From: an uncultured Bacteroidota bacterium
GTDB taxonomy: Bacteria; Bacteroidota; Bacteroidia; JADZBD01
Length of the DNA: 28,162 nt
Direction: 5' to 3'
Assembly (NCBI GenBank): GCA_937924855.1
Contig: CALEYQ010000003.1
Location: forward strand, 1-28,162
Shown here: in pieces, positions 22,679 through 28,162 of the stretch
How the letters are laid out: each line of letters begins with the position of its first letter
How positions within the stretch are numbered: the stretch's first letter is position 1
Notes under the pieces: generated by a model
Database searches by the model: none
Seen by the model: only the letters and a program-made list of their open reading frames with translations
What the model was told of the DNA's origin: nothing
Made by a program: the position numbers and the translations under genes

Positions 22679-22985
22679 TCAGTCGTGAATAATTTCAAAT
22701 ACCCCGGCATTCAACGAACCCCTATAGCCAAGTCTTTTCAAAGATTCAGATAACCTTAATTTAATAGCTTTCTTTCCCATGGTCGTCTTAAAATACAACT
22801 CTCTTTTTCTTGCATCATTTTCAAATAGATAATACTCACAAAAAATTAATCTTAATGGTCTGCGCGGTGCTGTGCTTTGCTTTGTACTTCCCCGGAATTA
22901 TGTTTTTCAATTCTTTTCCCAGGTCTGTGGTATAGCCAATATAAAGCAAGCTGTCTTTTTCACTGAAGAGAATTTATACACAATA
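22679..22985 (-). pseudogene. Decayed GIY-YIG endonuclease-domain gene (YhbQ/UPF0213-like)
   Basis: Small single-domain GIY-YIG nucleases cut DNA. Here the family text is clear but spread over three frames. LFSEKDSLLYIGYTTDLGKELK is in one frame, HNSGEVQS in a second, and TAPRRPLRLIFCEYYLFEND on to KTTMGKKAIKLRLSESLKRLGYRGSL in a third, ending at TGA (22679-22681). Just before the first block the codon expected to be Tyr in YVYIL is TAA. So at least one nonsense change and two frameshifts (near 22902 and 22876) have inactivated it. No start codon can be set; the left limit is approximate. It lies next to tRNA genes and the repeat mosaic. Confidence 0.8.
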
Positions 22986-23121
22986 GGGTAGGGATGACCT
23001 CCTGGATTCGGTAACTGCAGGAAACCTCCGGAAAGCGAGTCTGAAAAATTATTTCAAGTTTGATGGAAACTGTAAAGCAAAAAAATTTTTCTACCCAGGG
23101 TCAAAAATTTCACTTTATGGG

Positions 23122-23196
23122 TGGGACATACTGGATTCGAACCAGTGACCTTTACCGTGTCAGGGTAACGCTCTAAACCAACTGAGCTAATGCCCC
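23122..23196 (-). tRNA. tRNA-Val (anticodon GAC)
   Basis: A 75-base cloverleaf: acceptor GGGGCAT/ATGTCCC with one G-T pair, D-stem GCTC/GAGC, anticodon stem TTACC/GGTAA with loop CTGACAC, variable AGGTC, T-arm ACTGG-TTCGAAT-CCAGT and discriminator A. The anticodon GAC reads valine codons. The 3' CCA is not encoded (CCC follows). Confidence 0.93.
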
Positions 23197-23238
23197 ATTA
23201 GATGATTATTCAAACTGTTTGTGGGCCCGGCAGGACTT

Positions 23239-23272
23239 CCCGCCCGACAGACTGCGTCAGCGGTCGGGCGGG
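23239..23272. repeat. 34-base palindromic element in the T-loop of the tRNA fragment
   Basis: CCCGCCCGAC and GTCGGGCGGG form ten perfect base pairs; the 14-base centre can add CTG/CAG pairs around CGT. The GC-rich sequence differs sharply from its surroundings. Confidence 0.85.
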
Positions 23273-23289
23273 GAACCTGCGACCAACGG

Positions 23290-23307
23290 TCCCGATAACT
23301 ACCGGGA
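23290..23307. repeat. 18-base palindromic element in the anticodon loop of the tRNA fragment
   Basis: TCCCG and CGGGA arms enclose ATAACTAC. The element resembles short extragenic palindromes of the TCCCGATAGCTATCGGGA type. Confidence 0.7.
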
Positions 23308-23333
23308 AAGTCCGCAGACTAAAAAAAATCTTG

Positions 23334-23407
<74 letters not shown>

Positions 23408-23451
23408 TTTGATAGTTACATCAATCCCATGAAAATGGGAATGCGAAATTA

Positions 23452-23459
23452 TATATTTG
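23452..23459 (+). promoter_or_regulatory. -7 promoter box for the HAD hydrolase gene
   Basis: TATATTTG is a full match to TAnnTTTG, 8 bases before the ATG at 23468. It lies inside the longer frame that starts at 23429, which argues against that upstream start. Confidence 0.5.
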
Positions 23460-23467
23460 CTTCCAAT

Positions 23468-24112
23468 ATGGCAATACCTCCCAAACCTCCTGTAAATGCG
23501 CTCATTTTCGACCTCGGAGGGGTAATTCTGAATATTGATTACCTCAAAACGGAAAATGCCTTTAAAAAACTGGGATTTTCCACCTTCGGCCAATCCTATT
23601 CCCAATTGCAACAAAACCCTCTTTTCGATAGATTTGAAACAGGTAAAATTTCTGAAAAGGTTTTTTTTGAGGAACTGGCAAAACTGGGAAATCTGAATTG
23701 CAGTCACTCTGAAATGATCAAGGCCTGGAATGCCATGCTACTCGATCTCCCCCGGCACCGTCTTGAACTGCTTAAACAACTTAAAGGGAATTTTCAGGTT
23801 TTCCTGCTGAGCAATACTAACGATACTCACCTCGAAGCATTTTTCAAAATTTGGAAACAGGCCGGCGGACGAGAGTCTATGGAGGATTGTTTTCACAAAA
23901 CCTATTTTTCTAACCGGGAGGGCCTCCGAAAACCCGACCCGGAAATATTTTTGCAAATCATTACATCACATAACCTGAAACCTGAAGCTACCTTGTTTAT
24001 TGATGACACCCTCATTCATATAAGGGCAGCGGAAAAACTGGGAATACAGGTTTTTCATAATCAGCCCGGAAATTCCTGGGAAAATAATTTGTCAGGCCTT
24101 TTCCAGAATTAA
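23468..24112 (+). CDS. HAD superfamily hydrolase (subfamily IA-like)
   Basis: A 214-residue cytosolic phosphatase-type HAD protein. Motif I is ALIFDLGGVILNID with nucleophile D15; the third position is Gly rather than Asp, as in many HAD-IA members. Motif II is FLLSNTND, motif III contains K in LRKPDPEIF, and motif IV is LFIDDT. An alpha-helical cap lies between motifs I and II (about 25-90). The substrate is unknown; sugar or nucleotide phosphates are common for the group. I chose the ATG at 23468 over 23429 because of the promoter box and because homologues begin close to the IFDLGGV strand. The 3' end overlaps the convergent phosphoesterase gene by 21 bases. Confidence 0.88.
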   Translation: MAIPPKPPVNALIFDLGGVILNIDYLKTENAFKKLGFSTFGQSYSQLQQNPLFDRFETGKISEKVFFEELAKLGNLNCSHSEMIKAWNAMLLDLPRHRLELLKQLKGNFQVFLLSNTNDTHLEAFFKIWKQAGGRESMEDCFHKTYFSNREGLRKPDPEIFLQIITSHNLKPEATLFIDDTLIHIRAAEKLGIQVFHNQPGNSWENNLSGLFQN

Positions 24113-25354
24113 CTGGGTTATTTCCGGCCAGATGCCAACCCTGCCGGGAAATCCGAGAAAACCAAAACCGCGGTTCACATACAAATACGAATCAGCTTCT
24201 TTAAATAAACCCGCCCAGCGTGGATAACGGAACTTAACCGGACTCCATTTGAAATTGCCAACCTCAACCCCAAACTGCATACCGTGGGTATGTCCGCTTA
24301 AGGTAAGATCAATACGCTTATCCTGCCACCGGACTTCATCTTCCCAATGGGTTGGGTCGTGTGACAAAAGAACAACAAAGCCCTCGTCGGGTATTCCCGA
24401 AATGGATTTTTTTAAATCTCCGTTCTGACGAAAACCCCGTCCCCAGTTTTCCACGCCTGCCAGATAAATTTTTGAATCGCCTTTTTGAATCACTTCATGC
24501 TCGTTCAGCAGGAGACGGAAGCCGCCGTGGGCATGATATTTTTTTAATTCTGAAAAATTACCCTCTTTCTCGCCGGGAAATTCCCAGGGAACATAATCTC
24601 CATAATCGTGATTGCCCAGAATGGAAAATTTACCATAGCGGCTTTTGAGTTCCGACAATCCATTGATATAGGGAAGTACCTCGGCTGCATAATTGTTCAC
24701 CAGATCCCCCGTGAAAACGATCAGATCTGAATTCAGACCCTGGGCCAGTGACAACCCCCGCTGAACGGCATTTTTATCGTCGAAACTTCCTGCGTGAAAA
24801 TCGGAAATCTGGGTTATGGTGAACCCGTGAAATTCATCGGGCAAATGCGGCGATTTTACCCTTACGGTATGAACCTTAAAGGCATATTTTCCTTTTACCA
24901 TGCCATACACCATTCCGGCCAGGGGAATGGACGATACGATAAGTCCGGCCTGACTGATAAAGGCCCGCCGGGAATCGAGCGTGGTTTGCCCTGAATTGTT
25001 TCCGCTGATTTTTGCTATCCAGTCCCAGGCATATTTCACCAGGCGGAAAACATCTTCCCCCATCAGTACCAGAATAAAAATCAATTTGGCAAGTAAAAAG
25101 GAAAACAATACTCCGATTACCATCATCAGCGTGGGAAATCCTACAAGCTTGTTCCGGAATGCAAAAAAGAAAAGAACGGTAAGAAAGATGAGTCCAATAT
25201 TCAGTATCCAATAGGAATAATGGGTGAGACTCCGGGAAAAAGGAAGCCATTTAAGCGTGATGGCCTTAATCCCCGAAAAAACATACAGGTCGATCAGAAA
25301 CAGGATAAGCGCCAGAATCAAAAAGCGAAGTAAAATAACCGAGGTTGGGGTCAT
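24092..25354 (-). CDS. Membrane-anchored calcineurin-like metallophosphoesterase (YkuE/YaeI type)
   Basis: The 420-residue protein begins with about three hydrophobic spans (5-28, 47-66, 73-99), followed by a further hydrophobic stretch (134-153) preceded by SRRAFI. The catalytic domain after it has all metallophosphoesterase motifs: D185 and H187 (ISDFHAG), D217 (FTGDLVN), N248-H249-D250 (LGNHDYGDY), H332 (LSHDPTHW) and H355 and H357 (SGHTHGMQFG). Relatives hydrolyse lipid phosphoesters such as UDP-diacylglucosamine or act on unknown substrates. SRRAFI plus a hydrophobic stretch resembles a twin-arginine signal placed after the membrane spans. Last gene of the dxs operon, 22 bases after the amidase. 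Confidence 0.9.
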   Translation of the reverse strand: MTPTSVILLRFLILALILFLIDLYVFSGIKAITLKWLPFSRSLTHYSYWILNIGLIFLTVLFFFAFRNKLVGFPTLMMVIGVLFSFLLAKLIFILVLMGEDVFRLVKYAWDWIAKISGNNSGQTTLDSRRAFISQAGLIVSSIPLAGMVYGMVKGKYAFKVHTVRVKSPHLPDEFHGFTITQISDFHAGSFDDKNAVQRGLSLAQGLNSDLIVFTGDLVNNYAAEVLPYINGLSELKSRYGKFSILGNHDYGDYVPWEFPGEKEGNFSELKKYHAHGGFRLLLNEHEVIQKGDSKIYLAGVENWGRGFRQNGDLKKSISGIPDEGFVVLLSHDPTHWEDEVRWQDKRIDLTLSGHTHGMQFGVEVGNFKWSPVKFRYPRWAGLFKEADSYLYVNRGFGFLGFPGRVGIWPEITQLILEKA

Positions 25355-25376
25355 CCCTTAAGATAAAAACTAAAAT

Positions 25377-26171
25377 TTAAATTTGGAAAGGATCGGCATC
25401 CAATCCAACCGGAAATTGTTCCCGGAATCTTTTCAATTCATTCCCGTTCAGCTCAAGGGTTTCAATGCCTTCTTCCCCGGGTAAAAGAGAGGAAATAATT
25501 TGTCCTTTTGGATCCGACACTCTTGAATGGCCCGAATATTCAATCCCTTGTCCATCGGTTCCTACCCGATTTACACCGGCGGTATAACATTGGTTTTCGA
25601 TGGCCCGGGCCTGCAATAATATTTCCCAGGCCCTGATTCTTGGCTGGGGCCAGTTAGCCACATAAATCTGGAGGTCATACTTCCAGCCCTTCAGATTGTC
25701 GTAACGATTCCTGGCCCAAACCGGGAAACGGAGGTCGTAGCAAATAAGCGGATTTATCTTCCAGCCCTTTAACAGCACAATTAATTTGTCTTTTCCCGGG
25801 GCATAATGGGTGTGCTCTCCCGCCATCCGGAAAAGGTGACGCTTATCGTAAAAGGAAAAACTGCCGTTTGGGTTCACCCAGAAAAGACGGTTGAAGTAAA
25901 ATTCTTCTTCCCGGAAGATGATACTTCCCGTAATAACGGCTCCCGTTTCAGCCGCTTTCTCACGCATGAAGTTCAGAGCCGGCGAATTTTCCTTTGTTTC
26001 GGCCAGGGCGGGAGCATTCATGGTAAATCCTGTGGTAAACATTTCCGGGAGAATAATCAGATCTGTTTTTTTCTTCAGAACCTTTATTTTTTCTCCGAAT
26101 GATTTCAAATTCTCTTCCGGAGATTCCCAGTGAAGGTGAGATTGGATCAGTGATATTTTAAGGTTTTCCAT
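25377..26171 (-). CDS. Omega-amidase / nitrilase-superfamily amidohydrolase (YafV/Nit2-like)
   Basis: Cytosolic carbon-nitrogen hydrolase of 264 residues with the catalytic triad E43 (LPEMFTTGF), K110 (YDKRHLF) and C144 (LICYDLRFP). The PEMF and CYDLRFPVWARN blocks match omega-amidases, which hydrolyse alpha-ketoglutaramate to 2-oxoglutarate and ammonia. The neighbour strengthens this: the start codon follows the aminotransferase stop with no gap. Glutamine transaminases release alpha-ketoglutaramate, so the two genes form the classical transaminase/omega-amidase pair used in methionine salvage and keto-acid repair. Substrate assignment remains an inference from motif and neighbourhood. Confidence 0.9.
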   Translation of the reverse strand: MENLKISLIQSHLHWESPEENLKSFGEKIKVLKKKTDLIILPEMFTTGFTMNAPALAETKENSPALNFMREKAAETGAVITGSIIFREEEFYFNRLFWVNPNGSFSFYDKRHLFRMAGEHTHYAPGKDKLIVLLKGWKINPLICYDLRFPVWARNRYDNLKGWKYDLQIYVANWPQPRIRAWEILLQARAIENQCYTAGVNRVGTDGQGIEYSGHSRVSDPKGQIISSLLPGEEGIETLELNGNELKRFREQFPVGLDADPFQI

Positions 26172-27353
26172 TTACAGCGCGTTCAGGATGTTTGCAGCGG
26201 CTTCGAGGGTTTCATTTTTCTTGGCAAAACAAAAACGAAGCAATTTTTCATTTCCAGGATGCTGATAAAAAACGGAAACGGGAATGGCCGCCAGTCCCTT
26301 TTCTTTGACCAGGTATTCCGAAAACTCCCGATCGTTTTGATCCGAAATGCCTGAATAATCCAACAGTTGAAAATAGGTGCCCTCGGCAGGTGTGAACTTC
26401 CAGCGCGAATTTTTTATCAGCTGCAAAAAATAGTCACGCTTTTCCTGCATCTGTGATGCCAGGGTTAAATAATGTGATTTTTCACGAATGAAATCGGCCA
26501 GCGCATACTGAACCGGAGCGTTAACGGCAAATACATTGAACTGATGAACTTTTTTGAATTCGTTCATGAGTTTTTCCGGCCCCGCTATGTACCCGATTTT
26601 CCAGCCGGTATTGTGATAGGTTTTACCGAATGATGCTACCAGGAAGCTTCGTTGGGCAAGTCCGGGATAGCGCGCCACACTCTGATGTCCTTCGGGATGA
26701 AATACCAGATGCTCATACACTTCGTCCGACAAAACGATTATTCCCGTTCCCATCAAAAGGTTTTCAAGTTGCTGCATATCTTCCTTCCTCCACACTGAAC
26801 CGGCGGGATTATTGGGCGAATTAAGGATCACCATTTTGGTTTTCGGGCTAAGGGCTGCTTTGATGCGATCGAAATCGGGTCTGAAATCAGGTGGGGCCAT
26901 GGGAATGTGAATTGTTTTCCCGCCGCACAATTCCACAGCCGGTTCATAGCAATCATAAACCGGATCGAAAACTATAACCTCATCGCCGGGATGAATGAAG
27001 GCGGTGATGGCCGTAAAAAGTGCCTGTGTTCCTCCGGCGGTTATTACAATTTCCTGACTGGGATCGTAATCGTGATGGTAAAGAGCATTTATTTTTTCTG
27101 AGATGGCTTGTCGCAACTCAGGTATTCCCTGCATGGGGGCATACTGATTTTTTCCTCCCTGCATCTTTTCATACACCAACTTAAATAATCCTTCATAACC
27201 GGGAATGTCGGGAAAGCCCTGTCCAAGATTTATTGCATTATGCTTTGCGGCAAGAGCCGACATTACCGTAAAAATCGTGGTTCCTACCCCGGGTAATTTT
27301 GATTGAAAGGAAATTTCAACCTCAGAGGAAAGAGAATGCTTTTCGGATGCCAT
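26172..27353 (-). CDS. Methionine/glutamine-type aminotransferase (YbdL/KAT III-like, PLP-dependent)
   Basis: Fold-type I aminotransferase of 393 residues. PLP-site residues are visible: N182 in NSPNNPAG, D210 and Y213 in LSDEVYEH, the Schiff-base K244 in ASFGKTYHNTGWKIGY, and a C-terminal Arg in LLRFCFAKK for the substrate carboxylate. The N-terminal SKLPGVGTTIFTVMSALAAKHNAINLGQGFPD matches methionine aminotransferase YbdL and kynurenine/glutamine transaminases. With the omega-amidase directly behind it, transamination of 2-oxo acids such as 4-methylthio-2-oxobutanoate with glutamine is the likely role. The ATG at 27353 lies 32 bases inside the end of dxs, so translation is probably coupled. 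Confidence 0.93.
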   Translation of the reverse strand: MASEKHSLSSEVEISFQSKLPGVGTTIFTVMSALAAKHNAINLGQGFPDIPGYEGLFKLVYEKMQGGKNQYAPMQGIPELRQAISEKINALYHHDYDPSQEIVITAGGTQALFTAITAFIHPGDEVIVFDPVYDCYEPAVELCGGKTIHIPMAPPDFRPDFDRIKAALSPKTKMVILNSPNNPAGSVWRKEDMQQLENLLMGTGIIVLSDEVYEHLVFHPEGHQSVARYPGLAQRSFLVASFGKTYHNTGWKIGYIAGPEKLMNEFKKVHQFNVFAVNAPVQYALADFIREKSHYLTLASQMQEKRDYFLQLIKNSRWKFTPAEGTYFQLLDYSGISDQNDREFSEYLVKEKGLAAIPVSVFYQHPGNEKLLRFCFAKKNETLEAAANILNAL

Positions 27354-28162
27354 GGGAGGATTTTCCTGAAGTTAAAATTTTTCGGGCGGCCGAAACAATG
27401 CCATCGGCATCGTAACCGCATTCGGCATACAATTCTTTTTGCTCCCCGTGTTCTATTACTTTATCGGGAATTCCCAACCGGGTAATCCGGCACCTGAAAC
27501 CCAGATCCGACATCAGCTCAAGCACCGCACTGCCCATGCCACCGGTAATGCAACCGTCTTCCACGGTAATTATTTCCGGATAATTCTCAAAAACTTCCTT
27601 TAGCATTTCAGCATCCAGGGGCTTTACGAATCGCAGATCATAATGGGCAAGGGAATATCCTTCGGCTTCCAATAGGTCAATGGCCTTTGAAGCCTCGTTT
27701 CCTATATGGCCAATGCTCAGAATGGCAAGATCGCTTCCTTCCCTGAGTTTCCTTCCTTTTCCCACCGGTATTTTTTGGAAAGGCTTTTTCCAGTCGGTCA
27801 TAACGCCGTTGCCTCTGGGATAACGGATGGAAAAAGGATTTTCAACTTCATCAAGGGTGGCAGTATACATCAGGTTGCGCAATTCTTCCTCATTCATGGG
27901 TGCCGACACAATCATATTGGGGATGCAACGGAAATAGGCCAGGTCGTAGGCTCCGTGATGGGTAGGGCCATCGGCACCGGCAAGTCCGCCCCGGTCAAGA
28001 CAAAAAATTACTTTGAGGTTCTGAATGGCCACATCATGTATCACCTGATCGTAGGCCCGCTGCATAAATGATGAATAAATATTACAGAAAGGGATCATAC
28101 CCCTGGTAGCCAGTAAGACACTGAATGTTAAGGAATTCTGATCGGAAATAACAACATTAAAG
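27322..28162 (-). CDS. dxs: 1-deoxy-D-xylulose-5-phosphate synthase Dxs (N-terminal part outside the window)
   Basis: Thiamine-diphosphate enzyme making DXP from pyruvate and glyceraldehyde 3-phosphate for isoprenoids and pyridoxal phosphate. Only the last 280 codons are present. Canonical Dxs text begins at PFCNIYSSFMQRAYDQVIHD and continues with LDRGGLAGADGPTHHGAYDLAY, SAPMNEEELRNLMYTA and ITVEDGCITGGMGSAVLE through to the stop. The frame runs open to the window edge, but its first 18 or so residues (FNVVISDQNSLTFSVLLA) are a distorted version of the near-invariant FDVGIAEQHAVTF motif, including loss of the catalytic Glu. This is probably sequence error at a contig end. First gene of the minus-strand operon seen here. 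Confidence 0.93.
   Translation of the reverse strand, partial: FNVVISDQNSLTFSVLLATRGMIPFCNIYSSFMQRAYDQVIHDVAIQNLKVIFCLDRGGLAGADGPTHHGAYDLAYFRCIPNMIVSAPMNEEELRNLMYTATLDEVENPFSIRYPRGNGVMTDWKKPFQKIPVGKGRKLREGSDLAILSIGHIGNEASKAIDLLEAEGYSLAHYDLRFVKPLDAEMLKEVFENYPEIITVEDGCITGGMGSAVLELMSDLGFRCRITRLGIPDKVIEHGEQKELYAECGYDADGIVSAARKILTSGKSSHGIRKAFSFL

Larger units (their letters stand above)
23222..23315 (-). pseudogene. tRNA fragment (3' half of the CAT tRNA) with palindromes inserted in two loops
   Basis: On the plus strand, 23219-23238 and 23273-23289 match the neighbouring CAT tRNA (23331-23350 and 23351-23367) with a single difference. After ACTT in the T-loop a 34-base palindromic hairpin is inserted. 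The anticodon loop is replaced by an 18-base palindrome plus a few bases, after which GTCCGC of the anticodon stem resumes. The D-arm and 5' acceptor half are missing. It cannot be a functional tRNA. Confidence 0.8.

Noticed and set aside
23425..23440. Hairpin TCCCAT-GAAA-ATGGGA between the tRNA and the HAD gene
   Set aside because: No T-run on either side and only six pairs; it may be chance and lies upstream of both genes, so it is not called a terminator.

Overview
The window looks like a chromosomal segment of a member of the Bacteroidota. The main evidence is the long IspG with a large insert, the near absence of Shine-Dalgarno sequences, and many upstream boxes matching the Bacteroidota -7 promoter element TAnnTTTG. 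Lipobox lipoproteins and a C-terminal domain resembling type IX secretion tails fit the same group. The genes are mostly housekeeping and metabolic. I see no phage, conjugative element, CRISPR array or complete insertion sequence. The order or genus cannot be fixed from the sequence.

Layout. Positions 1-930 (minus) hold most of mqnC (menaquinone by the futalosine route), divergent from an M17 aminopeptidase and an uncharacterised secreted protein (975-3546). A HEAT-like protein (3543-4094, minus) is divergent from pdxA (4123-5178). A secreted CAP-domain protein, a 585-residue exported repeat protein of the YwqK/MORN type and a small membrane protein ending in six histidines follow, up to 7928. 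Positions 8197-11611 hold long-form ispG and an aldehyde dehydrogenase broken by one in-frame TAA. Next come a secreted cupin and a sodium:solute symporter (11820-13599). A 426-base AT-rich, hairpin-rich gap then precedes a 31-residue lysine-rich peptide with its own terminator (14026-14153). From 14158 to 20399 lie a dipeptide epimerase, a lipoprotein, typA, a membrane-anchored J-protein and an orphan oligopeptide-binding lipoprotein. Positions 20400-21849 hold a promoter region with operator-like symmetry, a conserved secreted protein and methylmalonyl-CoA epimerase.

Positions 21850-23407 are the most unusual part. They hold a mosaic of extragenic palindromic repeats, a decayed GIY-YIG nuclease gene, tRNA-Val(GAC), a tRNA fragment carrying a palindrome in the T-loop and another in the anticodon loop, and an intact CAT-anticodon tRNA. 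A HAD hydrolase follows. A minus-strand operon then closes the window: dxs, aminotransferase, omega-amidase, membrane metallophosphoesterase (28162 to 24092).

How the genes connect. Dxs and IspG belong to the MEP isoprenoid pathway. Dxs also supplies DXP, which joins the PdxA product to make pyridoxal phosphate, the cofactor of the aminotransferase. MqnC makes the menaquinone head group, whose tail comes from the MEP pathway. The aminotransferase and omega-amidase form a glutamine-dependent keto-acid transamination pair.

Caveats. The last ~64 bases (5' side of dxs) read as a corrupted copy of a highly conserved motif and look like an error-prone contig edge. The broken dehydrogenase could also be a base error. 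No whole undescribed defence or mobile system is evident. The best candidates for something new are the tRNA fragment with loop insertions, the repeat mosaic and the lysine-rich micro-protein.
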